Shown one piece after another: positions 39,435 to 48,783 of a DNA stretch of 64,000 nucleotides. A program made the position numbers and the translations under genes. The stretch's first letter is position 1; each line of letters opens with the position of its first letter. The stretch is from Bradyrhizobium sp. CCGB12. GTDB taxonomy: Bacteria > Pseudomonadota > Alphaproteobacteria > Rhizobiales > Xanthobacteraceae. The DNA lies in NCBI RefSeq assembly GCF_024199845.1, contig NZ_JANADO010000001.1, forward strand, positions 7,812,001 through 7,876,000, written 5' to 3'. A model generated the notes under the pieces. That model had not been told where the DNA came from. It searched no databases and saw only the letters and a program-made list of their open reading frames with translations.

Positions 39435-41294
39435 ATGACCGACGCCGGCGCCCCTCCCAATCCCGACAGCGCCAGCCAGGCTGGCTTCGCGCTCGGCGCC
39501 GAGCCGGGAACGCCCTATCGGGTGCTGGCGCGCAAATACCGCCCTTCCTCTTTCGACGATCTGATCGGCCAGGAGGCCGTCGTCCGCACCGTCTCCAATG
39601 CGTTCGAGACCGGGCGCATCCCGCAGGCCTGGATCCTCACCGGCGTCCGCGGGGTCGGCAAGACCACCACTGCGCGCATCCTGGCCCGTGCGCTCAACTA
39701 CGAGATGCCGGACGGCTCGGTGAAGGGTCCGACCATCCACATGCCGACACTCGGCGTGCATTGCCAGGCGATCATGGAAAGCCGGCACATGGACGTGCTG
39801 GAGATGGATGCGGCCTCGCATACCGGCGTCGACGACGTCCGCCAGATCAATGACAGCGTGCGCTATGCCCCCGCCAGCGCGCGCTACAAAGTCTACATCA
39901 TCGACGAAGTCCACATGCTGTCGACGGCGGCGTTCAACGCCTTCCTGAAGACGCTGGAGGAGCCGCCGGAGCACGCCAAGTTCGTGTTCGCGACCACCGA
40001 GATCCGCAAGGTTCCGGTGACGGTGCTGTCGCGCTGCCAGCGCTTCGACCTGCGCCGCGTCGAGGCCGACGTGCTGATGAAGCACCTCGCCAACATCGCC
40101 GCGAAGGAAAGCGTCGAGATCGAGCCGGAGGCGCTCGGCATCATCGCGCGCGCCGCGGAGGGCTCGGTGCGCGACTCTCTGTCGCTGCTCGACCAGGCGA
40201 TCGCGCATGCGGCAGGCCAGGTGAAGGCCGATGCGGTCAGGCAGATGCTGGGGCTCGCCGACCGCACCCGCGTCATCGACCTCTTCGATTCGCTGGTGCG
40301 CGGCGACATCGCTGCCGCCTTCAGGGAGTTCCGCGACCAGTACGACGTCGGCGCCGATCCCATCGTCGTGCTCTCGGACCTCGCCGAGTTCGTCAATTTC
40401 GTCACGCGCGTGAAGATCGTGCCGGCGACCGCCGACAATGTCGCCTATGGCGAGACCGAGCGGGTTCGCGCACGGGACTTCGCGTCCAAGATTTCCATGC
40501 GCGTGCTGTCGCGGATGTGGCAGATGCTGCTCAAGGGCATCACCGAAGTGCAGGCCGCGACTCGTCCCGCTGCGGCGGCCGAAATGGTGCTGGTGCGCAT
40601 CGCCTATGTCGCCGACCTTCCGACGCCGGACGAAGCGATCAGGATGCTGGAGCAGAACGGCGGCGGCTCGCCGGTCGCAAGCGGCGGCAGTGCCGCGCGC
40701 AGTGTGCCGGGTGCGCCGGTTGCTTCTGCTGCGCCCGTTGCTTCCGCAGCGCCAGTTCGCATGCCGACATCATCGCCGTCTTCGTTCGGTGGCGGCGCGC
40801 GGCCGCAGATGGCCGCCCCCGCGCCAGCCCCGCAAGGCGCCGCGCCCCAGCTACGCATCACGAGCTTCACCCAGCTCGTCGCGCTCGCGGGCCAGAGGCG
40901 CGATCTCATGACCAAGGCCGCGCTCGAAGGCGACATGCGCCTCGTCCGTTTCGAGGAGGGCCGGCTCGAAGTCGCGCTCGAGCCCAACGCCTCCAAGACC
41001 ATGATCTCCGAGCTCGCGAAGAAGTTCGAGCTGTGGACCGGCCGCCGCTGGACCGTGATCGTATCGAACGAACAGGGCCAGCCGACGCTGCGTTCGGTGA
41101 ACCATGCGGCGAAGCAGGAACATGCGCGCACCGCCGAGGCCGATCCGCGCGTGCAGGAGGTGCTGTCGCGTTTCCCCGGCGCCAAGGTCGTCGAGGTCCG
41201 CAGGCTTGCCCCCGAGACGCCGGAAACCAATATTAATGGCGACTATGGCAGTGACGATCCGCCCGACGGTTCCGACGGCGACGACGATCTCTAG
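39435..41294 (+). CDS. dnaX: DNA polymerase III subunit gamma/tau
   Basis: Clamp-loader ATPase, 619 aa. Walker A GVRGVGKTTTAR (70-81), Walker B IIDEVHML, SRC sensor segment VLSRCQRFDLRR, then an Ala/Pro/Ser-rich linker (about 410-475) and a C-terminal tau-like domain. The four zinc cysteines found in E. coli DnaX are replaced; only the Cys in GVHCQAIMES remains, as is usual in this lineage (family knowledge). No slippery AAAAAAG for gamma frameshifting seen. The stop TAG runs directly into a family F repeat. Confidence 0.95.
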   Translation: MTDAGAPPNPDSASQAGFALGAEPGTPYRVLARKYRPSSFDDLIGQEAVVRTVSNAFETGRIPQAWILTGVRGVGKTTTARILARALNYEMPDGSVKGPTIHMPTLGVHCQAIMESRHMDVLEMDAASHTGVDDVRQINDSVRYAPASARYKVYIIDEVHMLSTAAFNAFLKTLEEPPEHAKFVFATTEIRKVPVTVLSRCQRFDLRRVEADVLMKHLANIAAKESVEIEPEALGIIARAAEGSVRDSLSLLDQAIAHAAGQVKADAVRQMLGLADRTRVIDLFDSLVRGDIAAAFREFRDQYDVGADPIVVLSDLAEFVNFVTRVKIVPATADNVAYGETERVRARDFASKISMRVLSRMWQMLLKGITEVQAATRPAAAAEMVLVRIAYVADLPTPDEAIRMLEQNGGGSPVASGGSAARSVPGAPVASAAPVASAAPVRMPTSSPSSFGGGARPQMAAPAPAPQGAAPQLRITSFTQLVALAGQRRDLMTKAALEGDMRLVRFEEGRLEVALEPNASKTMISELAKKFELWTGRRWTVIVSNEQGQPTLRSVNHAAKQEHARTAEADPRVQEVLSRFPGAKVVEVRRLAPETPETNINGDYGSDDPPDGSDGDDDL

Positions 41295-41360
41295 AGCATG
41301 ATCCGGAAAAGTGCGAAGCGGTTTTCCGATGAGATCATGCGCAAACAAAATGCTAGGGCG
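41293..41360. repeat. Intergenic repeat, family F
   Basis: Begins AGAGCATGATCCGGAAAAGT at the dnaX stop and contains the inverted half GATCATGCGCAAACA. Second copy at 62388-62490, also fused to a TAG stop codon. Confidence 0.85.
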
Positions 41361-41410
41361 CGATGATGGTTCATGGCGTCCTAGCCATTCTATCCAAGGA
41401 CACGCAACCC

Positions 41411-41731
41411 ATGGCTGATTTTCTCGGCATGATGAAGCAGGCGGCGCAGCTGCAATCCAAGATGCAGGAGATGCAGGACGCGCTCGGCAATGTGGAGGTC
41501 GAGGGCATCGCCGGCGGCGGCCTCGTCGCCGTGCGCATGACCGCGAAGATGGACGTCAAAGGCATCAAGATCGATCCCTCGCTGATGAAGGCGGAGGAGC
41601 GTGAGGTGCTCGAGGACCTGCTCGTCACCGCACTCGGTGACGCCCGGCGCAAGGCGGAAGCGGCGATGCAGGAGAAGATGCAGTCGCTCACGGGCGGGCT
41701 CGGCCTGCCGCCGGGGCTGTTCGGCCAGTAA
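41411..41731 (+). CDS. YbaB/EbfC family nucleoid-associated protein
   Basis: 106 aa DNA-binding dimer found next to dnaX and recR in most bacteria. N-terminal helix [20 protein letters not shown], conserved [11 protein letters not shown] and the C-terminal [17 protein letters not shown] 41411 follows the upstream repeat; the longer frame starting 41363 is translated repeat. The stop overlaps nothing: recR starts 2 bp later. Confidence 0.93.
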   Translation: MADFLGMMKQAAQLQSKMQEMQDALGNVEVEGIAGGGLVAVRMTAKMDVKGIKIDPSLMKAEEREVLEDLLVTALGDARRKAEAAMQEKMQSLTGGLGLPPGLFGQ

Positions 41732-41732
41732 T

Positions 41733-42335
41733 ATGGGCGCCGTTGCAGGTCCTGAGATCGAGCGGCTGGTCCAGCTTCTCGCGCGGCTGCCGGGCCTCGG
41801 TCCGCGTTCGGCGCGACGCGCGGCGCTGCATCTGATCAAGAAGCGCGAAGCGCTGATGATGCCGCTATCTTCGGCGCTCCAGGTCGCGCTCGACAAGGTC
41901 GAGGTCTGCAAGACCTGCGGCAACATCGACACGCAAAATCCCTGCACCGTCTGCACCGATCCGAAGCGCGATCCGTCCATCATCGTCGTCGTCGCCGACG
42001 TCGCCGACCTCTGGGCGTTGGAGCGGGCCAATGCCACCCAGGGGCGTTATCATGTGCTGGGCGCGACATTGTCGCCGCTCGACGGCGTCGGCCCGCAGGA
42101 CCTCACCATCGACGCGCTGGTGGCGCGCGCGCATGATGCGCAGGTGCACGAGATCATCCTGGCGCTCAATGCGACGGTGGACGGCCAGACCACGGCACAT
42201 TACATCACTGACCTGCTTCAGGACGCCAATGTGAAAGTGACGCGGCTTGCCCATGGGGTTCCCGTCGGCGGCGAGCTTGATTATCTCGATGAAGGTACGC
42301 TATCGGCTGCGATGCGGCAGCGCACCCTGTTCTAG
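41733..42335 (+). CDS. recR: Recombination protein RecR
   Basis: 200 aa member of the RecFOR gap-repair pathway. Helix-hairpin-helix [20 protein letters not shown], Cys4 zinc motif [16 protein letters not shown], Toprim domain around [14 protein letters not shown], and Walker-B-like C-terminus. Starts 2 bp after the ybaB stop; the ATG lies in the ybaB end, so translation is probably coupled. Confidence 0.96.
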   Translation: MGAVAGPEIERLVQLLARLPGLGPRSARRAALHLIKKREALMMPLSSALQVALDKVEVCKTCGNIDTQNPCTVCTDPKRDPSIIVVVADVADLWALERANATQGRYHVLGATLSPLDGVGPQDLTIDALVARAHDAQVHEIILALNATVDGQTTAHYITDLLQDANVKVTRLAHGVPVGGELDYLDEGTLSAAMRQRTLF

Positions 42336-42362
42336 CCATCCAGACTTTACGGAACGGACGAC

Positions 42363-42800
42363 ATGACGAAACTTTTCGCCACACGCTTGGCTTTGGTCGC
42401 GACCATGCTGCTGCTGCTGGGGACACCGGCCATCTCCGCGCAGCAGGGCGACGAGACGCCGCCGCCGTCCAAGCCCGGCAAGCCGATCAACACCGGCGAC
42501 GTGCTGTCGGGCGAGTTGAACGCGATGAAGGTGCGCGACGTCAAGAACGGCAAGCGCGTCGCGACCTACCAGATCACGTCCGAGCCGCGCCGCCTGCCGC
42601 CGCCGAACGGGCTGTGCAATCTCGAGACCGGCCCCGAAACCTTCCAGCTCGTCACCTCCAGCGACGCGCAGGCCACGCAGCTGAAATCGTTCGTCGGCAA
42701 GGAGATCTCGGTCAAGGTCGACGAGATCGCCTGCGCCAGCGATGCCGGCCAGATGAGCGAGGCCGTGATCACCAAGTGGAGCTTGATCAAGAAGCAGTAG
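42363..42800 (+). CDS. Exported hypothetical protein
   Basis: 145 aa. Signal peptide MTKLFATRLALVATMLLLLG...ISA; mature protein with a Pro/Lys-rich start (DETPPPSKPGKP), a VLSGELNAMKVRDVKNGKR segment and two cysteines (CNLETG, CASDAG). The layout suggests a beta-rich periplasmic protein; no family recognised. Follows recR by 27 bp, so it may be cotranscribed. Confidence 0.65.
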   Translation: MTKLFATRLALVATMLLLLGTPAISAQQGDETPPPSKPGKPINTGDVLSGELNAMKVRDVKNGKRVATYQITSEPRRLPPPNGLCNLETGPETFQLVTSSDAQATQLKSFVGKEISVKVDEIACASDAGQMSEAVITKWSLIKKQ

Positions 42801-42819
42801 GGGGCGACGCTCTCTCGGC

Positions 42820-42906
42820 CGTCATTGCGAGCGAAGCGAAGCAATCCAGACTGTCGCCGCGGAAACAATCTGGATTGCTTCGTCGCAAGAGCTCCTCGCA
42901 ATGACG
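42820..42906. repeat. Palindromic repeat, family A
   Basis: Fourth family A copy, between the converging exported-protein gene and the AmpG-like gene. Confidence 0.9.
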
Positions 42907-42922
42907 AAGGAGAGAGCGTCGA

Positions 42923-44287
42923 CTAAACCCGCACCGGCCCCAGCGCCTCGAAGTGCCCGCGCTTCTGCAACCAGGCCAGCAGCATCAGGCTCGGGATCGC
43001 CACCAGCACACATATCACGAAGAACAGCGCCCAGCCGGTCGTATCTGCCACGAAGCCCGCACCCGACGAGAGATATGTCCGCCCCACCGCCGCAAGCGCG
43101 GTGAGCAGCGCGTATTGCGTCGCCGTGTGCAGCGGATTCTGGCACAGGGCGGAGAGATAGGCGACGAAGATCACGGTGCCGATGGCGCTGGTGAAGTTCT
43201 CGGCCGTGATGGCGAAGGCGAGCGCCCATTGGCTGGTGCCGACGAACGCCAGCCACGAGAACGACAGGTTGGCGAGAGCCTGCACCACGCCGCCGATCCA
43301 GAGGCTGGTCGCGAGCGGATAGCGCCGAGCGACGAAGCCACCGGCAAATCCGCCGATCAGCGTCGCGGCGAGGCCGACGCCCTTCACGATCGCCGCATAG
43401 TCGTTGCGGGAGAAGCCGAGGTCGATCACGAACGGCGCCGTCATCGTGCCGGAGAAAGCATCGGTGAACTTGAACAGCACCACGAAGGCAAGCGCCGCCA
43501 GCGCATCCTTGCGCGACAGGAATTCCGAGAAGGCGCCGATCGCCGCATGCAGCACGCGCGTGAACGCGGTCTCGGTTTGCGTCGCGGCTTCCGCCCGCAC
43601 CGATTGCTCGGGCTCGGTTGCGACGAGTGCCGTGATCGTCCCGATCAGCACCATCGCCGCCATCACGACATAGCCCCACATCCACGCCGATTGGCGCGCA
43701 ATGCCGGTGTCCTCGAAACCCGAGACGATGAACAGCGCGCCCGCGGTCGAGACCAGCATGCCGATGCGATAGGCCGCGACGTAAGCCGCCATGCCGGCGG
43801 CCTGCTCGCTCTCGGGCAGGCTCTCGACGCGGAAGGCATCGACCACGATGTCCTGGGTCGAGGACGTCGTGGCGACCAGGAGCGCGCCGAGCGCGACATA
43901 GAACGGCGAGCGCGCGGGGTCGGTAAGGGCCAGCAGCAGGATCGCGATGATCAGCAACAGCTGGGAGAACAACAGCCAGCCGCGCCGCCGCCCGAAGGCG
44001 CGGGTGAACAGCGGCACATGCATCGCATCCACCAGCGGCGCCCACAGGAATTTCAGCGTGTAGGGCGTACCCACCAGCGCAAACAGTCCGATGGTCTTGA
44101 GGTCGACCCCGGCCTCCCGCATCCACACCAGCAGCGTCGAGCCCGACAGCGCCAGCGGCAGCCCGGAAGAGAAGCCGAGGAACAGCACGATCAGCACCCG
44201 CGGTTGCAGGTAAACGGCAAGGCTGTCGCGCCAGGAGGGCGCAGGAGAGGAAGTCGCGGCGGAGGAGGTCGCGTCGGGTGCGGTCAT
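42923..44287 (-). CDS. AmpG-like MFS permease
   Basis: 454 aa, about 12 to 14 hydrophobic helices. N-terminal VLIVLFLGFSSGLPLALSGSTL and the loop FLWAPLVDAMHVPLFTRAFGRRRGWL match AmpG muropeptide permeases, which import GlcNAc-anhMurNAc peptides for cell-wall recycling. No beta-lactamase or amidase genes are adjacent. The AmpG call is by family resemblance; a sugar-phosphate MFS role cannot be excluded. Confidence 0.82.
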   Translation of the reverse strand: MTAPDATSSAATSSPAPSWRDSLAVYLQPRVLIVLFLGFSSGLPLALSGSTLLVWMREAGVDLKTIGLFALVGTPYTLKFLWAPLVDAMHVPLFTRAFGRRRGWLLFSQLLLIIAILLLALTDPARSPFYVALGALLVATTSSTQDIVVDAFRVESLPESEQAAGMAAYVAAYRIGMLVSTAGALFIVSGFEDTGIARQSAWMWGYVVMAAMVLIGTITALVATEPEQSVRAEAATQTETAFTRVLHAAIGAFSEFLSRKDALAALAFVVLFKFTDAFSGTMTAPFVIDLGFSRNDYAAIVKGVGLAATLIGGFAGGFVARRYPLATSLWIGGVVQALANLSFSWLAFVGTSQWALAFAITAENFTSAIGTVIFVAYLSALCQNPLHTATQYALLTALAAVGRTYLSSGAGFVADTTGWALFFVICVLVAIPSLMLLAWLQKRGHFEALGPVRV

Positions 44288-44322
44288 GGGGAGGTGTTAG
44301 CAGATTCTGGCCGTGATGCCTC

Positions 44323-44458
44323 GTCTCCCTCTCCCCGTTCTTACGGGGAGAGGGTGGGGTGAGGGGCCTCTCTCCACACGGGAGGTGGTCGTGAGACTTG
44401 TGCCCCCTCACCCGGATCGCAAGAGCGATCCGACCTCTCCCCGCAAGCGGGGAGAGGT
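44323..44458. repeat. Palindromic repeat, family D
   Basis: Arms CTCCCCGTTCTTACGGGGAG and CCTCTCCCCGCAAGCGGGG; between the AmpG-like gene start and the rmuC stop. Confidence 0.9.
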
Positions 44459-44465
44459 AAGCAAG

Positions 44466-45665
44466 TCACTCCCCCGCCTGGAGCTTCCTTGGGAACAGCT
44501 CCGGCGCTGCAGTCGCCACCAGCCGTGGGGCTTCCGCCGCATCGCTCTTGCTGAAATCGAGCTCCTCGATCCGCCCCGCGCGCTTCTCGATCTTGTCGGC
44601 GGAGATCAGGATCTGGCGGACGTCCTCGTTCGCGTCGGCAAAGTGCTTCTGCAATTTCAACACGCGGTCGCGCAGGCGGCCGAGGTCGTCGCCGAGCTTG
44701 ATCACTTCAGTCTGGATCTGGTCGGCGGCATCGCGCATGCGCGCGTCCTTCATGATCTGCTGCATCACCTGGATCGCGAGCATCAGCAGCGAGGGCGACA
44801 CCAGCACGACGCGCGCGCGATAGGCCTTCTGGATCACGTCGTCGAAACCGTCATGGATCTCGGCATAGACCGATTCCGACGGCACGAACATCAGCGCCAT
44901 CTCCTGGGTCTCGCCGGTAACGAGATATTTTTCGGCGATGTCACTGACATGCTTCATCACGTCGCCGCGCAGCCGCTGGGTGGCCACGCGCCGCTCCTCG
45001 TCGGTGCGGGCGTCGTGCAGCGCGGTCATCGCTTCGAGTGGAAATTTCGCGTCGATGCAGAGCGGGCGCTGGTCGGGTAGGAACACGACGCAGTCCGGCC
45101 GTTTTCCAGTCGAGAGCGTGAACTGGAACTCGTACGAGCCTTTCGGTAGTCCGTCCTGGACGATCGCCTCCATCCGCGCCTGGCCGAAGGCGCCGCGCGA
45201 CTGCTTGTTGGCGAGCACGTCGCGCAAGGTGGTGACCTGCGTGGTGAGGTCGGTGAGGTTCTTGTGCGCGCTGTCGATGATGCCGAGACGCTCGTGCAGC
45301 GCGCGCAGGCTCTCCATGGTGTTGCGGGTCGAGTGTTCCATGGACTGGCCGACGCGGTGCGTCACCGAATCCAGCCGCTCGTTGACCGCCCGCGCCATCT
45401 CGGCCTGGCGTCCCGCCAGCGCCTGGGTCATGGCATCGGCGCGGCCCGAGGCCTCGCTCTGGGCGTGCAGCACCTGGCTCAGCCGCTCCTCGAGCTCGTC
45501 GGCGCGGATGGCATTCGCCATCGCGAGTTCCGCGCCGCGCCGTCCCGATCGGGCGATGACGACGGCGATCACCACCAGCAGGATGAGGACGAGGGCGCCG
45601 AAGCCGATCAGCGCGTCGATGGTGCGCACCGGCCAGTCGCCAGCCATGAAGATGATCTCGTTCAT
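44466..45665 (-). CDS. rmuC: DNA recombination protein RmuC
   Basis: 399 aa. N-terminal TM anchor (about 12-37: TIDALIGFGALVLILLVVIAVVIA), a long coiled coil (about 45-140) and the PD-(D/E)XK-like RmuC core with RPDCVVFLPDQRPLCIDAKFPLEA. Limits DNA inversions and rearrangements in E. coli; mechanism unclear. ATG 45665 gives MNEIIFMAGDW before the TM. Divergent from def over a cluster of CtrA-like half-sites. Confidence 0.92.
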   Translation of the reverse strand: MNEIIFMAGDWPVRTIDALIGFGALVLILLVVIAVVIARSGRRGAELAMANAIRADELEERLSQVLHAQSEASGRADAMTQALAGRQAEMARAVNERLDSVTHRVGQSMEHSTRNTMESLRALHERLGIIDSAHKNLTDLTTQVTTLRDVLANKQSRGAFGQARMEAIVQDGLPKGSYEFQFTLSTGKRPDCVVFLPDQRPLCIDAKFPLEAMTALHDARTDEERRVATQRLRGDVMKHVSDIAEKYLVTGETQEMALMFVPSESVYAEIHDGFDDVIQKAYRARVVLVSPSLLMLAIQVMQQIMKDARMRDAADQIQTEVIKLGDDLGRLRDRVLKLQKHFADANEDVRQILISADKIEKRAGRIEELDFSKSDAAEAPRLVATAAPELFPRKLQAGE

Positions 45666-45717
45666 GCCTGTCCTTCTAGCCGATTCGCCATGCCGCACGA
45701 ACGAATAGCGAACATTT

Positions 45718-45786
45718 ATGGTAAATGCCCCGTTAATTTTTATGGTTAACGAAACCCTAAGTTTTATGGTTAGCGAATGGTTAACG
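45718..45786. promoter_or_regulatory. Cluster of four CtrA-like half-sites between rmuC and def
   Basis: ATGGTTAA (reverse of TTAACCAT) occurs exactly at 45742-45749 and 45777-45784; near matches ATGGTAAA at 45718 and ATGGTTAG at 45766. Spacings are 24, 24 and 11 bp, and the flanking bases are partly repeated (TTTTATGGT). This resembles an array of cell-cycle CtrA or related regulator sites serving one or both divergent genes. Confidence 0.5.
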
Positions 45787-45836
45787 GGGTTCCCGGCCGC
45801 ATTGACCGCATCCGGCGCGCGGCTTAAATCGCCGCC

Positions 45837-46364
45837 ATGGCCCTACGAGAAATCATCATCCTGCCCGACAAGCAGCTGCGTCTGGTCTCCAAGCCGATCG
45901 AGAAGGTCACGCCGGAGATCCGCAAGCTTGCCGACGACATGTTCGAGACCATGTACGACGCGCCCGGCATTGGCCTCGCTGCGATCCAGATCGCGCAGCC
46001 GCTGCGGCTGATCACCATGGATCTCGCCAAACGCGACGAGGACGGCGAGACCAAGCCGCTTCCGCGCGTCTTCATCAACCCGGAGATCATCGCCTCGTCC
46101 GAGGAACTGTCGGTTTACGAGGAGGGCTGCCTGTCGATCCCCGAATATTACGAGGAGGTCGAGCGTCCCGCGAAGGTGCGCGTGCGCTTCACCGACCTCG
46201 ACGGCAAGGTGCACGAGGAGGACGCCGAAGGCCTCTACGCCACCTGCATCCAGCACGAAATCGACCATCTCAACGGCGTCCTGTTCGTCGACTATCTGTC
46301 AAAACTCAAGCGCGACCGCGTGTTGAAGAAGTTCGAGAAGGCCGCCAAGCGCGCGGGCGAGTAG
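45837..46364 (+). CDS. def: Peptide deformylase
   Basis: Removes the N-formyl group from new proteins. 175 aa, all three family motifs present: GIGLAAIQ (44-51), EGCLS with metal ligand C98, and HEIDH with H140, E141 and H144. Start ATG 45837. First of def-fmt-truA on the same strand, separated from fmt by a family B palindrome. Confidence 0.97.
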   Translation: MALREIIILPDKQLRLVSKPIEKVTPEIRKLADDMFETMYDAPGIGLAAIQIAQPLRLITMDLAKRDEDGETKPLPRVFINPEIIASSEELSVYEEGCLSIPEYYEEVERPAKVRVRFTDLDGKVHEEDAEGLYATCIQHEIDHLNGVLFVDYLSKLKRDRVLKKFEKAAKRAGE

Positions 46365-46382
46365 GGCCCGGCTCTCTCACGT

Positions 46383-46470
46383 CGTCATGGCCGGGCTTGA
46401 CCCGGCCATCCACGCCTTGCTTGCTTTGTCGCCAAGACCGTGGATGCCCGGGACAAGCCCGGGCATGACG
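46383..46470. repeat. Palindromic repeat, family B
   Basis: Arms CGTCATGGCCGGGCTTGACC and GGGACAAGCCCGGGCATGAC, between def and fmt. Confidence 0.9.
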
Positions 46471-46501
46471 GAGAACCAGAACTCTCACCGAACGCAGCCA
46501 C

Positions 46502-47437
46502 ATGCCCCTCCGCCTGATCTTCATGGGCACGCCCGATTTCTCCGTGCCGACGCTGCTCGAACTGGTCGCGCACGGCCACGAGATCGTGGCCGTCTACACC
46601 CGCGCGCCGAAGCCGGGTGGGCGGCGCGGGCTGCAGTTGCAGCCGACCCCGGTCGAGGAAGCGGCGCGAAAACTCGGCGTTCCCGTGCTGACGCCGAAGA
46701 CGTTGAAGACGCAGGACGCGCTCGACGAATTTCGCGCCTTCGATGCCGATGCCGCCGTCGTCGTCGCCTATGGCATGATCCTGCCGCAGGCGATCCTCGA
46801 TGCGCCCAGGCTCGGTTGCTACAATCTGCATGCTTCGCTGTTGCCGCGCTGGCGCGGCGCCGCGCCGATCAACCGCGCCATCATGGCCGGTGATGCCGAG
46901 AGCGGCGTGATGGTGATGAAGATGGATGTCGGCCTCGACACCGGCGACGTCGCCGTGGCCGAACGTCTGGCGATCACTGACAGCATGACCGCGCTCGACC
47001 TGCACGACCGTCTCTCCCGGTTGGGTGCCGATCTCATGGTCCGCGCCATGGCCGCGCTCGATCGCGGCGGGCTCCAGCTCAGGAAGCAGGGCGAGGACGG
47101 CGTCACTTACGCGGCCAAGATCGACAAGGCCGAGGCGCGGATCGATTGGAGCAAGCCCGCGCGTGCGGTGCTGCGTCACGTCCACGGCCTGTCGCCGTTC
47201 CCCGGCGCCTGGGCGGAGCTTGCAAGCGTCAGCGAGAATGCGCGTGTGAAAATCCTGCGCTGCGAGCTGGCGAAGGGCACCGGCGCGCCGGGCGAGGTGC
47301 TCGACGATCTCCTCACCATCGCCTGCGGCGACGGCGCGATCCGCATCCTGGAGCTCCAGCGCGAAGGCAAAGCCAGGATGCAGGTTGCGGACTTCCTGCG
47401 CGGCGTGCCGCTGAAGGCGGGCGCGAGGTTCAACTAG
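46502..47437 (+). CDS. fmt: Methionyl-tRNA formyltransferase
   Basis: Formylates initiator Met-tRNA using 10-formyl-THF; pairs functionally with def. 311 aa. [15 protein letters not shown] at the start, the catalytic block [20 protein letters not shown] with Asn and His, and MDVGLDTGD with the catalytic Asp; C-terminal OB-like domain. Start ATG 46502. Confidence 0.97.
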   Translation: MPLRLIFMGTPDFSVPTLLELVAHGHEIVAVYTRAPKPGGRRGLQLQPTPVEEAARKLGVPVLTPKTLKTQDALDEFRAFDADAAVVVAYGMILPQAILDAPRLGCYNLHASLLPRWRGAAPINRAIMAGDAESGVMVMKMDVGLDTGDVAVAERLAITDSMTALDLHDRLSRLGADLMVRAMAALDRGGLQLRKQGEDGVTYAAKIDKAEARIDWSKPARAVLRHVHGLSPFPGAWAELASVSENARVKILRCELAKGTGAPGEVLDDLLTIACGDGAIRILELQREGKARMQVADFLRGVPLKAGARFN

Positions 47438-47442
47438 CCAAC

Positions 47443-47530
47443 TCGTCATGCACGGGCTTGACCCGCGTATCCATCTTCAAACAAAACTCTTTCCCAGGCG
47501 ATGGATTGCCGGGGCAAGCCCGGCAATGAC
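47443..47530. repeat. Palindromic repeat, family B (diverged)
   Basis: Arms CGTCATGCACGGGCTTGACC and GGCAAGCCCGGCAATGAC, with more mismatches than other copies; between fmt and truA. Confidence 0.8.
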
Positions 47531-47550
47531 ACCGGACAAAATCGGAAGCG

Positions 47551-48288
47551 ATGCCCCGCTACAAGCTCACCATCGAATATGACGGCGCGCCCTTCTGCGG
47601 CTGGCAGGTGCAGGAGACGCTGCCCTCGGTGCAGGGCGCGCTGGAGACGGCCGTGAAGGCGATGACCGGCGCGGATGCGCGGGTGCATGGCGCCGGCCGC
47701 ACCGACGCAGGCGTGCACGCGCTCGGCCAGGTCGCGCATGTCGACATCGGCAAGCAGTTTGCGCCGGACCGTTTTCGCGACGGGCTGAACGCGCATTTGC
47801 GGCCGCATCCGGTCGCGGTGCTCGAGGCCGAGATCGTCCCTGACACCTTCGAGGCGCGTTTCTCGGCCATCAAGCGCCATTACCGCTACCGCATCGTCAA
47901 CACCCGCGCCAATCTCGCCCTCGACGTCGGCCACGCCTGGCGCGTGCCGCGCCGGCTCGATAGCGACGCGATGCATGCGGCGGCACAACGCCTGCTCGGC
48001 AAGCACGATTTCACGACGTTCCGCGATACCGAGTGCCAGGCCAAATCGCCGGAGAAGACGCTCGACCAGCTCGACGTCGTGCGCGACGGCCGCGAGATCA
48101 CGATCCTCACCTCGGCGCGCTCGTTCCTGCACAGCCAGGTGCGCTCGATGGTGGGCTCGCTGGTCTGGGTCGGCGAGGGACGCTGGAGCGCCGACGATCT
48201 CTCCGCGGCACTCGCCGCGCGCAACCGCGCCGCCTGCGGTATCGTCGCCCCGCCGGAGGGGCTCTATCTGGTGAAGGTGAATTATTAG
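47551..48288 (+). CDS. truA: tRNA pseudouridine(38-40) synthase
   Basis: 245 aa. The catalytic motif [15 protein letters not shown] has D52; N-terminal [12 protein letters not shown] and the later [13 protein letters not shown] are family blocks. Modifies the anticodon stem-loop of several tRNAs. Start ATG 47551, 20 bp after the family B repeat. Confidence 0.97.
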   Translation: MPRYKLTIEYDGAPFCGWQVQETLPSVQGALETAVKAMTGADARVHGAGRTDAGVHALGQVAHVDIGKQFAPDRFRDGLNAHLRPHPVAVLEAEIVPDTFEARFSAIKRHYRYRIVNTRANLALDVGHAWRVPRRLDSDAMHAAAQRLLGKHDFTTFRDTECQAKSPEKTLDQLDVVRDGREITILTSARSFLHSQVRSMVGSLVWVGEGRWSADDLSAALAARNRAACGIVAPPEGLYLVKVNY

Positions 48289-48308
48289 AAACTGATGCCG
48301 CTCCCTGG

Positions 48309-48340
48309 CGTCATGGCCGGGCTTGTCCCGGCCATCCACG
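48309..48340. repeat. Half-copy of family B repeat
   Basis: Only the left arm (CGTCATGGCCGGGCTTGTCC then CGGCCATCCACG) is present, just before the second GIY-YIG gene; the right arm is missing. Confidence 0.85.
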
Positions 48341-48357
48341 TGCGCCAACATGCGATC

Positions 48358-48648
48358 ATGCATGGTGGATGGGTCTACATCCTTGCGAGTGCGCCCAACG
48401 GCATTTTGTATGTCGGTGTGACGAGTGACATTATTCGCCGCATCTACGAGCATCGAAATGGGCTCGTGCCCGGCTTCACCAAGAAGTACGGCGTCAAGCT
48501 GCTCGTCTATTTCGAGCGCTATGAAGACATCCAAACCGCGATCCAGCGCGAGCACAACATCAAGCACTGGTCACGGACATGGAAGGTCAGGCTGATCCTC
48601 AGGGACAATCCCGAATGGAAGGATCTCTATGACACGATCGTCCAGTAA
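48358..48648 (+). CDS. GIY-YIG nuclease family protein (single domain)
   Basis: 96 aa, same length and family as the protein at 12360-12650. Motif VYILASAPNGILYVGVTSDI with Arg in IIRRIYEH and a C-terminal HNIKHWSRTWKVRLILRDN. Bounded by a half family B element on the left and a full one on the right. ATG 48358 (MHGGWVYILA) begins just after the repeat arm; the frame upstream is repeat. Confidence 0.85.
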   Translation: MHGGWVYILASAPNGILYVGVTSDIIRRIYEHRNGLVPGFTKKYGVKLLVYFERYEDIQTAIQREHNIKHWSRTWKVRLILRDNPEWKDLYDTIVQ

Positions 48649-48671
48649 GACGTGCCGAGTTTTCGCCACAT

Positions 48672-48757
48672 CGTCATGGCCGGGCTTGTCCCGGCCATCC
48701 ACGATCTGCCAGACGCGCCGAAGAACGTGGATGCCCGGGACAAGCCCGGGCATGACG
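48672..48757. repeat. Palindromic repeat, family B
   Basis: Complete copy, arms CGTCATGGCCGGGCTTGTCC and GGACAAGCCCGGGCATGACG, between the GIY-YIG gene and dapE. Confidence 0.9.
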
Positions 48758-48783
48758 GCGGAGAATAAAGCGGCAGTAGTGGC

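Noticed and set aside
39435..41294. Missing zinc cysteines in DnaX as a sign of decay
   Set aside because: Replacement of this module is, to my knowledge, normal for DnaX of this lineage; ATPase motifs are intact.
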